A DNA stretch of 64,000 nt, from the NCBI GenBank assembly GCA_021292105.1, contig CM037864.1, positions 8,608,635-8,672,634 on the forward strand. Direction: 5' to 3'. The position numbers were made by a program, and so were the translations under genes. Under the pieces are notes generated by a model. It saw nothing but the letters and a program-made list of their open reading frames with translations, was not told the DNA's origin and did no database searches. The stretch is from Anadara kagoshimensis. Taxonomy: Eukaryota; Mollusca; Bivalvia; Arcoida; Arcidae. Shown here in pieces: positions 9,272 to 18,130 of the stretch; positions within the stretch are counted from its first letter, which is position 1, and each line of letters starts with the position of its first letter.

Positions 9272-12136
9272 ATGGAGAAGATTGACATAAAGAAAAAGTT
9301 CAAATCCTTCATAGCAGGAAAGCGAGATTCTATTCATTCTCCAAGTGATGAACACATCAGTCATGAATTATTTACTGGAGAACCTGCTGTTGCCAAGTAC
9401 AAACAAACATGGCATCCTAGTAACCCACATGAAGATCAGGAAATCTTGGAGTCCATTGAAGATACTTATTACAATAATGGCTTACAGGACACTAGTGAAT
9501 ATGAACTTTTAAAACTTCCAGAGGTTTTCGAATTGGAGAAGATTGATGATGATCGAACAAGGCTTCGAAAACAACTTCAAGTTGTGTCGAAAAAAGTGTC
9601 AGACCTTGTCTTGCAGAATCATCCAGCTTACGCTACAGAGTTACAACGAGTGATGGAGCTTCAGAAAACATTGCAATTGGCTAGAGTTATCTGTTCAAAT
9701 GGCAGGAGACAATTAGGAGTTGCAGAGCAAAGTTTTACAACAGCAAGTTTAAAAATGTTAGCAAATTATAGGAAACGACAACAGCTCATTGGACTTTTGA
9801 AATCTTTACGGACAATTAAAACACTACAACAGACCGACGTACGATTACGGGAAATGATGGTTGAAGAGGATTACTGTGGGGCAATTCAGTTGTGTCTTGA
9901 ATGTATGAAAGCTGCCAGTACATACAAACATTACAAATGTATAAGTGAGCTTAGTTCCAAGTTACAAGATACGCTAGAAATGATTGAGGAACAGTTAGAT
10001 GTAGCATTATCCAAAACTTGTGTTAATTTTGAAGTTGCACACTACGAAAAGGTACAAACAGCTTACAGATTATTAGGCAAAACCCAGACTGCTATGGATC
10101 AGTTGCACATGCATTTTGCAAGTGCCATACACAACACAGCATTTCAAATTGTGTTAGGTTATGTGGAGTTATACTCTGGAACCGGCAATTCAAATTTTCA
10201 TAAACTGCAATATAGTGATCTCTGTAAGAATGTCAATCAAGAAAGTTTTATGCCATGTTTGTTTGATTTGAACCGAGCATTATGGGAAGTAATGAAAAGT
10301 TATCATAAAACAATACGCTGGCACGAGAGTCGTGAGCTTGATTCCAATCCAGAATCTGGGACCAATGTTGAAGCAAACTTTAACAAGCAATATGTAAAGC
10401 AGAAATTAGAACATGGACAAACTCGCATATGGCAGGATGTACAAACTAAAGTAAAAGCCTTTGTACTTGGAACTGATCTTTCTACCTTTAAATTTGAAGA
10501 GTTCATTCGTGTTTTAGATCTTGTTAATCGATTAATTGAAATTGGAGAGGAATTTTGTGGAAGCAAATCTGAGGGGCTTCAAGATTCGTTGAAACAACAA
10601 AGCTTGAATTATTTTAAGAACCACCACCATTACAGAATGGATGAGCTGAGAATGTTCCTGGAGAACGAAGGATGGGAAATTTGTCCAGTTAAGTCCAACT
10701 TCAATTTTTTGCAGTTATTGGAATTTAGGTTTATGAGATCATGGTTCAAAGGTAGAGATCCTCAATCTGAGGTTAGCTCCATCAATTCAATGGAAAATAT
10801 GGTTGCTTCAGTATCTGATAAAAAAGTCCATTATTTTGAAGATTTTAAAGAAGGTACAAGTCCTTTTGATATTGAGCAGTATGATGATGAAAATGAAGAT
10901 GTTTTTTCAGGTTCATGGGAGAATGAAGAGAACAACCATGACGATAGCGATAGTGATTCAGACATTCCAGATGAACTTAAACAAGATTTTATAGACGAAG
11001 GTACAGGCGAAGTCAAGACGAACCGACAAGTTAGACGAAGAATTTCCAGAAACAAAAGTCAGAAATATATTCCAATCATCACCAACACGACACTCAATGT
11101 TTTACGAGTCATCGGTAAATATATGCAAATGATGACTGTATTGAAGCCCATAGCTTTTGATGTAACAGCTTGTTTGTCACAGTTATTTGATTATTATCTC
11201 TATACCGTTTTCATGTTTTTCGGGTCAAATTCGGTAGTCATGCATGAAAAGTCCATAAACAATCGTCTACCCATGTGTCTTTCAAGAATACGATCTAACT
11301 TGATAGCAGAATCTCCAGTACCTGGTGCTTCACCAGCAGAGTTGGAAGATACCAGAGATAAAGTACCACAGGCATTTCTCTCGCCTATTGTGGATTTAGT
11401 GAATGGTGATCGGTTATATGGATTAGCTGAGAGAATAGTGGCTGTTGAATCACTGGTTTTCCTTTCCAGTCAACTGGAAATGATACATCCTCACTTAGAA
11501 TCTATGATTCCACCAAACAAAAAGGCTTTTCTTCAACAGTTTTTCTCTCATACAGTCAAAATGGCCACAGAACTACGGAAACCTGTATACTGGACAGTAT
11601 CTTCACAAGTTATCGACTATGACCAGGTCCTCCAACTGATGGCGACGGTCAAATGGGATGTCAAAGATATCATGTCGCAGCATAATCCCTATGTTGACTT
11701 GCTACTGAAGGACTTTGAGTCTATAAATTCACGTTTAATGGAAGTGAACAGAAGGGTTCCAGTGCCAAAGGTCGTCTATGACACACTTTGGGAGCATACA
11801 GTTAGGTTATCAAACAGGGTCTTTGTAGATGGTTTTGCAGGCGCTAAAAAGTGTAGCAATGAAGGAAGAGCACTTATGCAGCTTGATTTTCAGCAGTTTT
11901 TGTCCAAAGTAGAAAAGGTTGTAGATATTAAACCTCTTCCAGAGAGGGAATTTGTTGAGGCTTATATCAAGGCTTATTACCTTCCAGAAAGTCAGTTTGA
12001 AACTTGGTTACATGAACATAAGGAATATTCAAATAAGCATTTGTTTTCTCTTATTACATCTGTGGATCACTTAAGTAAGAAAGCACGACAGAGGCTCATG
12101 GGAATGGTGGAAGACATGGACAATAATCGAAGATAA
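9272..12136 (+). CDS. Syndetin (VPS50), complete single-exon coding region
   Basis: The product is 954 aa, close to human syndetin (about 964 aa), and similarity runs from end to end. Syndetin is the subunit that sets the EARP tethering complex (with VPS51, VPS52 and VPS53) apart from GARP; EARP works on recycling endosomes and, in neurons, on dense-core vesicle sorting. The N-terminal Vps54-like helical region is roughly residues 45-330 and includes YAGAIQL-like EEDYCGAIQLCLECMKAA and LLGKTQTAMDQLHMHF. LEHGQTRIWQDVQ follows near residue 375. A disordered acidic stretch rich in Asp, Glu and Ser lies at about 536-580. The C-terminal syndetin domain is about 700-945, with CSNEGRALMQLDFQQFL and EFVEAYIKAYYLPES. 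The frame has no break across 2865 bp, and no typical intron is seen, whereas vertebrate VPS50 is split into many exons. It may be a functional retrocopy or a lineage that lost introns. The ATG is the first in-frame start after the putative acceptor. Confidence 0.96.
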   Translation: MEKIDIKKKFKSFIAGKRDSIHSPSDEHISHELFTGEPAVAKYKQTWHPSNPHEDQEILESIEDTYYNNGLQDTSEYELLKLPEVFELEKIDDDRTRLRKQLQVVSKKVSDLVLQNHPAYATELQRVMELQKTLQLARVICSNGRRQLGVAEQSFTTASLKMLANYRKRQQLIGLLKSLRTIKTLQQTDVRLREMMVEEDYCGAIQLCLECMKAASTYKHYKCISELSSKLQDTLEMIEEQLDVALSKTCVNFEVAHYEKVQTAYRLLGKTQTAMDQLHMHFASAIHNTAFQIVLGYVELYSGTGNSNFHKLQYSDLCKNVNQESFMPCLFDLNRALWEVMKSYHKTIRWHESRELDSNPESGTNVEANFNKQYVKQKLEHGQTRIWQDVQTKVKAFVLGTDLSTFKFEEFIRVLDLVNRLIEIGEEFCGSKSEGLQDSLKQQSLNYFKNHHHYRMDELRMFLENEGWEICPVKSNFNFLQLLEFRFMRSWFKGRDPQSEVSSINSMENMVASVSDKKVHYFEDFKEGTSPFDIEQYDDENEDVFSGSWENEENNHDDSDSDSDIPDELKQDFIDEGTGEVKTNRQVRRRISRNKSQKYIPIITNTTLNVLRVIGKYMQMMTVLKPIAFDVTACLSQLFDYYLYTVFMFFGSNSVVMHEKSINNRLPMCLSRIRSNLIAESPVPGASPAELEDTRDKVPQAFLSPIVDLVNGDRLYGLAERIVAVESLVFLSSQLEMIHPHLESMIPPNKKAFLQQFFSHTVKMATELRKPVYWTVSSQVIDYDQVLQLMATVKWDVKDIMSQHNPYVDLLLKDFESINSRLMEVNRRVPVPKVVYDTLWEHTVRLSNRVFVDGFAGAKKCSNEGRALMQLDFQQFLSKVEKVVDIKPLPEREFVEAYIKAYYLPESQFETWLHEHKEYSNKHLFSLITSVDHLSKKARQRLMGMVEDMDNNRR

Positions 12137-12480
12137 TGACTGTGGAAATATTAGATTCAACTCAATATTGATAATTGTTGTGACAGAATGTTTACTTAAA
12201 ATTTTCCAAAAGGCAATCCAGGGCTTGAAAAATTCACTTTTTAGATCCATAGGTCATGAAAAACCAAAACTTCTATTGTGGGACCAGTAAAACTGTTAAA
12301 TATGTATATTTACTTGAAATTTTCTAAAAGCATTTCAGAAATTTCTGCACCATCGCCTATAGCTGGCTACATCTCAATATAAGTGAAATATTCTTGATTG
12401 GGACATTTAACAGCGTTACTCAACTCAAGGCATTTCTGGGTTTGAAGAATCCATTTTTATCCAACAGCCAATAAACAATT
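12137..12480 (+). other. VPS50 3' UTR with SINE tail and poly(A) signal
   Basis: Downstream of the stop codon, 12330-12428 matches the 3' tail of the tRNA-headed SINE at 16757 (TTCTGCACCATCGCCTATAG through TTACTCAACTCAA). A canonical AATAAA is at 12470-12475. The SINE tail is probably transcribed as part of the 3' UTR. No genomic poly(A) tract of the kind left by retrocopying is obvious here. Confidence 0.6.
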
Positions 12481-12607
12481 TTCAGATACAAAACATTTTA
12501 GATCACATTGCTCAAGAAAAACAAAAAAATTATCTTAGGACCATTAAAACTTTTTCCCCCCATTTAATTGTTTTGGTCCGAAGGACAACAAATTGTGGTC
12601 TTGGCCC

Positions 12608-12850
12608 TTTGAAGAGCCTCGGTGGTCAAGTGGTCTAAAGTGCTGGCTTATGGACTACATCATGTAACACCTAGGTTAGACTCTCACACATCCAGACTTG
12701 TGTGAGACAATTTGTCAGTTTGCTTGTTGAACATTAATGGTTTCCATCAGTAACTCTGACTATACAAGACTATACCTTTCCCTCATTATACAAAAACTTT
12801 ACTCCATAATATAAGAGGAATATTCTTGACTGAGGTGTAAAACTCCACTT
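12608..12850 (+). mobile_element. tRNA-derived SINE copy
   Basis: The head GCCTCGGTGGTCAAGTGGTC is an A-box-like tRNA segment of the Leu/Ser type. A damaged B-box-like segment follows, then a body with GACAATTTGTCAGTTTGCTT and an ATATTCTTGACTGAGG tail shared with other SINEs here. It is the same family as 13526. Confidence 0.7.
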
Positions 12851-13525
12851 CATCTTTGGCCTTTGGGATTGTCAAGCCCTGAATTTCCTGAAACATTTTG
12901 GTGATCATGATGATATTGTTTTTCGTTGTTTTTTTTTATTATTTTTTTGTTAGGTTGACACTAGTACTAGGTTTCCATAAATTTAAAATCATTAGTAACC
13001 ATATTTCTAAAATTTGTGAAAATATAGTCCTTTTTTAAAGTATTTTTTTCACAAATTTGCTAAAATAGGTTACTTTTTGAAAGAATTTCTTAGAAACTAG
13101 TAGTCTATGGTGATTTTGGCTACTAGAAATAGAAACACAGTTAATATAGTTAAAAATGTTTTATAGATGAACTGTTGGGGAATATTATCCATACATTTTG
13201 ATATTTATATAATAAATATTTACAATAACAGGTATACAGTCCAGACTGCCTTAAAGGCCTTCTCTATATAAGGAATTTTCACATTTTCAACTGAAACAGC
13301 GCCATTTATCCTTTCAGACCATTTAGCCCCACCTTCTTTGACACCATTTTTTATCCCTTCATGACATATAGCCACGCCTTCTTTGACATCACAATAAACA
13401 ACCCAAAGCAAACTCAGACTTGACAAGAGGTTGAAAAGTCGCACTAGTTTACAGAAATGTAACCATTATTCTGATCACCCTCTTTGTTTGAACCCCACTT
13501 GGGGCAGACTGTAGTGTGAGAAAAC
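12851..13525. other. AT-rich spacer, nothing firm
   Basis: There is a minus-strand frame of 74 codons at 13444-13220 but it matches no family I recognise. The rest is low-complexity AT sequence. Confidence 0.5.
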
Positions 13526-13780
13526 CGGGGCCTCTGTGGCCGAGTGGTCTAAAGTGCATACTTATAAATCACAGTGTCTTTAATCACTTCTTTGGTTTGA
13601 ACCCCACTCAGAGCAGATCCTAGTGTGAGAAAGTTTGTCACTTAGCTTGTTAAAGGTCGGTGGATTTCTACGGGCACTTCTGTTTCCTCCACCATTCCTG
13701 AACCGACCATCTAATTATAAGTTTCTCCATTACTCCACTACATTACACTTATAAAACTCATATTTGGAAATTTTTCTTTG
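13526..13780 (+). mobile_element. tRNA-derived SINE copy
   Basis: The head GCCTCTGTGGCCGAGTGGTC resembles the A box of a class II tRNA, and GGTTTGAACCCC is a good B box. The body contains AAGTTTGTCACTTAGCTTGT and TTTCCTCCACCATTCC. The tail is truncated relative to the 12608 copy. Confidence 0.72.
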
Positions 13781-13878
13781 TTTTCAATATAAGTTTATTT
13801 TCAGTGTCAGGTCATTAGTCTAGAACAAAAGAATCATAGGGGCATATCAATGACAATTCATTGTAACTTGATGTCACC

Positions 13879-13905
13879 ACAAAACTGATTCAGAATCAGT
13901 TTTGT
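13879..13905. repeat. Perfect hairpin, 12-bp arms
   Basis: ACAAAACTGATT and its exact reverse complement are separated by CAG. The function is unknown; it may be the core of an old palindromic element. Confidence 0.6.
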
Positions 13906-14005
13906 AAAAAAAAATTATAAATAAAAAAAATCCATTTTTTCTGTTTCAAAAAAGATTACCGGTAACAGTTTTAAAATATACTTCATGTTTTATGTATAAA
14001 TTTAA

Positions 14006-14244
14006 ACCAGGTCACTCGGGTTTCCTCCACTGTTCCATAACTGTCTGCCTCTATACATGTGAAGAATGGGCATGAAATAGAATTATTCTACTCTAAATAT
14101 AAAGCTTGAGTGTGTAAGTTTTCAACCAGTTCACTCCGGTTTCCTCCACTGTCCCATAACTGACTGCTTCTATACATGTGAAGAATGGGCATGAAATAGA
14201 ATTACATGTATGTTACTTTAAATTTAAAGCTTTAGTGTGTAAGT
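14006..14244. repeat. Tandem duplication, 119-bp period, SINE-derived
   Basis: A unit starting ACCAGGTCACTCGGGTTTCC at 14006 repeats at 14125 with few changes, including CTATACATGTGAAGAATGGG in both. The TTTCCTCCACTG segment is shared with the SINE at 13526. Confidence 0.8.
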
Positions 14245-14633
14245 TTTGTACAGAAATATTTGTATTGCTCACATGTACAATATATATATGCATTGATATT
14301 ACCGTATATTTTAAATATTTTGTATATTCATCAATACAATTTTAACAAATATCGAAAATTTTAGTTAAGGAACGATTGTGAAATTTTGCCCAGGTTGATT
14401 TGAGTATTTACATTTGTGTTGTTTTATAATATGTAACTTGTTTGTGACCAAATGTAATTACAGGACTATAATTACATTTGCTAAAATGATGTCACTCCTG
14501 TCTTGCTTTTGCCTATATGCATGATGTCATAGATTGGCTGTTCCAACAATTGGAAATGGATGTTCTACACGAGAGTGTTTTTAATTTTTTCCAGGATTTA
14601 AAAACCACAATATGAGAAATGTAAATACATGTG

Positions 14634-14757
14634 TAACCATTGAACTGTCTAGAAAATAGTGCTATAACTTCCATTGCTGTGCAAAGCAAACTAATCAACA
14701 TGCTAACAATGGAAGTTATAGCACTATAAACACCATTTCTAGGTAGTTCTATGGTTA
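14634..14757. mobile_element. Foldback MITE, 124 bp
   Basis: The arms are about 42 bp and inverted: TAACCATTGAACTGTCTAG through GTGCTATAACTTCCATTG on the left, and the matching reverse complement ending ATGGTTA on the right, around a short unpaired centre. There is no coding capacity. Confidence 0.8.
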
Positions 14758-14779
14758 ATTAAAAACTTTTAATTGGATG

Positions 14780-15345
14780 TTTTCATCCCCACCTATTGAA
14801 GAAAGAGGGGGATATTGAATTTGAGTTTCCGTCTGTCTGTCCTTCCTTCTTTCTTTCCATCCATCCTTCTGTCCATCCAATAGAAATTCTTGTCTATGCT
14901 AATTCTTCGAAGCTATGCAGCACAATTTCATGAAACTTGGTGCAAAGATATGTATATATCGTTAACCCAAGTTGGTATGCTCATTTTACTTGGAGTTATG
15001 GCTCTTTGACTTAAAAACCTATAACAGTTAAATTTGTTAAAATGCCTGACTGGAGTCATCCATTTCGTAAAATTTAGTTGGAAATTTGGTTACACATTTT
15101 TTGCATTACATTTTGAAAAAATACTACTACTAGTATTTAAAAATGCCTTCAAATTGTTATGTCCAGACACAAAGAATCCAAATTGACAGGATATGTGCAT
15201 ATCACTAACCCAAGTTCATTTATTTTCCTGGGAGTTATTGTCCTTTAAAAATCAAATGCAATTCACACAAAAAGAATGTGCAGGCAAGGGATCTTAATTC
15301 ACTGAATTTGCTCGTTTTGTATCACATTGAATCAGGGCCTTAAAT
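14780..15345 (+). repeat. Interspersed repeat with two internal units
   Basis: After a TCTGTCTGTCCTTCC pyrimidine-rich lead, the pattern of a time-like ATATCGTTAACCCAAGTT, then CTTGGAGTTATGGCTCTTTG, recurs about 240 bp later as ATATCACTAACCCAAGTT and CTGGGAGTTATTGTCCTTT. Repeats of this kind are common in mollusc spacers. The class is not assigned. Confidence 0.55.
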
Positions 15346-15370
15346 TGTGATATATATCTGATATTGAGTT

Positions 15371-15645
15371 AAGTTGAGTAATGGTGTTTAATGTCCCAGT
15401 CAAGAATATTCACTTATATCAAGACATCGCCAGCTATAGGCGAAGGTGCAGAAATTTTAACTGTGCATTGCGCTGATGGCATTATACAGCAGGGTTCTTT
15501 ATCGTGCCAAGCCCACCGACATGGGACCTTGTTTATTTTTAGTTCCCATCCGAAAGAATCATGACTTTCATTGCTTATGCAGAGTGCTTGGTGAAAGAAC
15601 AGTCACTACCCACTTTTTAAGTCTTGGGTCAGACCCGGCCACTGA
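15371..15645 (-). mobile_element. SINE, 5'-truncated copy
   Basis: This is the reverse complement of the body and tail of the SINE at 16757: on the plus strand it reads GTTGAGTAATGGTGTTTAAT, then GCCAGCTATAGGCGAAGG, GCTGATGGCATTATACAGCA and GGTCAGACCCGGCC. The tRNA-like head is missing beyond about 15645. Confidence 0.85.
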
Positions 15646-16013
15646 TATTGTATGGTCAATTAGGCGTTCATTTCAGCCCTAATTAAATATACATTCCAAA
15701 TAAACACATTTCTTTTTATATATTTGATTTATTTCATGTTTGCATTGGTTTTGAAGTTTTAGATAATTTAATATAAGACCAGTTTTGTAAATAATTATTA
15801 ATGAACTTAATTTAAAAGTTTCATGCAGCAAATTTGGGATTCCTCAAAAATATATATCTTTAAGCACTTTTCTTTATAGTTGCTAAATACATGTAAAGGA
15901 GCATTGTTTTGTAGGTGGAAAGGTATGTTAGTGCTATGTTATATGTTATTATTATATGTCATACTTTTTGTTATTATTTATGTTATCAATCAATGTAATG
16001 CTATTATATAGGC

Positions 16014-16665
16014 AAACAACATTGACCTGTCCACTTGACCTTTCATATAGGAGGATCCACTCAATACTTAGGATTCACAATCAATACACACACAACACAC
16101 AAACTCGGTCCTACCACACCTGACTTAAGATTAATATTTTTTACTGTCTTTAAACCATCACCATTGATTCTACCTGTATTTGTTTGAAATGAAATAGTGT
16201 TCCCTATACACACATAGAGGCAGCGGTAGCCCTAATGGATAAGACGTCAGTTCACAAATCCAAGACCTCTCAACTTTGTGAGTTAGAGCCCCACTCAGAC
16301 CACATGTGGGAAAGTGAACTTTCCTTGCCCTTGGCCTTTACTGGTTCACCTGGTATCAGTATAATGGACTGGGGGAGTGGGGGCGTGTCTGCGGCGTACT
16401 GACTATGTGAGCTAGCACCTTAAAGTCTCCCTGAGTGCGCACTAGTACAAGGCAGACCATACAACACACTCGCACTTCACATGCATACACAGAATTGTTT
16501 CATAGTTTATTCCATAGAGATTAATAAAATAGTTCTTGTCGCGAATAGCTGAAAAATTGCTGATGCGACATTAAGCAACATTCAGCCAGCCAACCTATAC
16601 ACACATGCTCTGCTCTGTGATAAATATTTTGAGTGGAAGGTCAAGTAGACAGGTCAGTGTTGTTT
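16014..16665. mobile_element. MITE with 31-bp inverted ends, host of a nested SINE
   Basis: The left end AAACAACATTGACCTGTC (continuing CACTTGACCTT) is matched by the right end in reverse complement, AAACAACACTGACCTGTC (continuing TACTTGACCTT), with about 28 of 31 positions equal. Removing the nested SINE (16216-16593) and one target copy leaves an element of about 260 bp. The SINE therefore inserted after the MITE. Confidence 0.78.
16216..16593 (+). mobile_element. Full-length tRNA-Arg-like SINE with target-site duplication
   Basis: It is flanked by a perfect 13-bp duplication, CCTATACACACAT, at 16203-16215 and 16594-16606. The head TAGCCCTAATGGATAAGACG looks like the A box of tRNA-Arg; the B box is weaker. 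The body includes CCACATGTGGGAAAGTGAAC, and the tail ends GACATTAAGCAACATTCAGC then CCAACC. It is the reference copy for the family at 41793, 49288, 50147 and 59135. Confidence 0.9.
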
Positions 16666-16756
16666 AACTATAGTACATATGAATTGAGGAAAATCAGAAA
16701 TAATATTACATATTCTAGCTAAAGATTTCCTCTAGTTTTAACTCTTACTTTGCTTA

Positions 16757-17095
16757 CCACTGCGGTAGCTCAGTTGATTGAGTGCTCACTTCATAAGTGG
16801 GAGGTCGTGGGTTCGAACCCTGGCCTGGTCTGACCCAAGACTTAAAAGTGGGTTGTGACTGTTCTTTGGCCAAGCAGTCGGCATTACGAAATGAAAGTCC
16901 GGTTCGTTCGGACGGGAACTTAAAATAAACGAGGCCCCGTGTCTTGGTAGGCTTGGACGATAAAGAACCCTGCTGTAAATGCCATCATTTCAATGCACAG
17001 GCAAAATTTCTGCACCTTCGTCTATAGCTGGCGACGTCACAATATTAGTGAAATATTCTTGACTGGGACGTTAAACACCATTACTCAACTCAACT
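16757..17095 (+). mobile_element. Full-length tRNA-headed SINE (possible MetaSINE type)
   Basis: The head has intact RNA polymerase III promoter boxes: GTAGCTCAGTTGATTGAG (A box) and GGTTCGAACCC (B box), with an anticodon-like loop reading CAT. The body carries GTCTGACCCAAGACTTAAAA, a conserved middle, CACCTTCGTCTATAGCTGGC and the tail GACTGGGACGTTAAACACCA. The tRNA-head/conserved-centre/tail plan fits the SINE superfamilies described across molluscs; membership of a named family is inference. At least six further copies are in this window. Confidence 0.88.
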
Positions 17096-17390
17096 TTACT
17101 GTGCTGAAGTATATCTGAATAACTGAAAAATTGTTGATAGTGTTTGTAAAATAACCATTGATAATACAGAATAGCTTTGAATAGAGTAAATTCTTGGTGT
17201 TTTTATCACCCCGCAATCAATATATTTTCTCACTTATATCAAATTGGCTAGTTATGGATGAAAAAAAACTGGAGTGCCTGGAGAAACCCACCAACAATTG
17301 AAACTGACAACTTTAGTTCTGTATGAGTGAGAACTGGATCTTGTAAGTTAGAAACAAAACACATCTTTTAAACCGAGTTATTTCAGTCAA

Positions 17391-17443
17391 GTACTGTAGT
17401 GGCTATGTAAGTCACATTGCCCATCATGTGACAATCTGCACTA
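17391..17443 (+). repeat. First, interrupted monomer of the 92-bp satellite
   Basis: GTACTGTAGTGG followed by ATGTAAGTCACATTGCCCAT and CTGCACTA is a slightly diverged monomer. The rest of that monomer, GTTACTACTGACTACC, resumes at 18133 after a TA-flanked insertion. Confidence 0.85.
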
Positions 17444-18130
17444 TTGTTCGTCTTTTTTTTTTAACTTAGAGACAGTCCTGAACTAAAATGGCTATATTAT
17501 CATTTGGTTTCTCATAGAATAACTACAATATATGTGTTTAAAAACAAAAATACTAACAAGGAAAAATACTTGAAAAATCAAAATCATTACATTTATTCCT
17601 GTATATAGAGAAAAAATCAGCAAATTTACAGTAATCGTGATTAGACTAAGAACTAATACACCCGTTTTGGACCCCATGTTCTAAATCATTGATATTCACC
17701 CCTGAATCACGCCTGTGTCATAGACTTAATCAGTTTGTCCACTTTAAAAAATGTGATTCTGGTGCTTTTTTTACAAATTAAAACTTGAAAACTGCATACT
17801 TATCGTCATCTGGAATGGATGTTTCTTTCCATAATTTTGTCTAAACCGATGCCAATAACAAGTGTCATATAAGTTATTGTTGACCTTATTTGAACCTTTT
17901 AATATATGCATATGAGGTCACCAAGGGAACATACTACAACTGATTTTAAGTAAACAATGTAAACTTTTCTCTATGTAGGAGAATATCAGAAAAAGTAAAA
18001 ATAAAACAAAAAATATGTTTAGATGCGCTTTTTGTTTTCAAAACAAAATATGATTGTTAAGTTTCAAAAACTTAAAAGGTATAAAAGTTATTTATGAAAA
18101 TGACTGTCTCTAAACATTAAAGATGAACAA
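17444..18130. mobile_element. TA-flanked MITE inserted in satellite, 687 bp
   Basis: The left end TTGTTCGTCTTT continues to AACTTAGAGACAGTC. The right end in reverse complement reads TTGTTCATCTTTAATG then TTTAGAGACAGTC, giving imperfect inverted ends of about 30 bp. TA lies at both borders (17442-17443 and 18131-18132), and the uninterrupted satellite has a single TA at this spot (GCACTAGTTAC), so the duplication is demonstrable. This fits a Tc1/mariner-type non-autonomous element. No transposase is visible. Confidence 0.82.

Noticed and set aside
10303..11055. Minus-strand frames of 74-87 codons inside VPS50
   Set aside because: Shadows of the long, well-supported plus-strand coding region; no independent family signature.
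13220..13444. 74-codon minus-strand frame with possible signal-like start
   Set aside because: No recognised family, surrounded by SINE debris, no splice or regulatory context; too weak to call a gene.
16757..16830. tRNA gene with clear A and B boxes
   Set aside because: The sequence continues into a SINE body and tail found in many copies; the acceptor stem is not tRNA-like. The same holds for 39135, 47785 and 16216.
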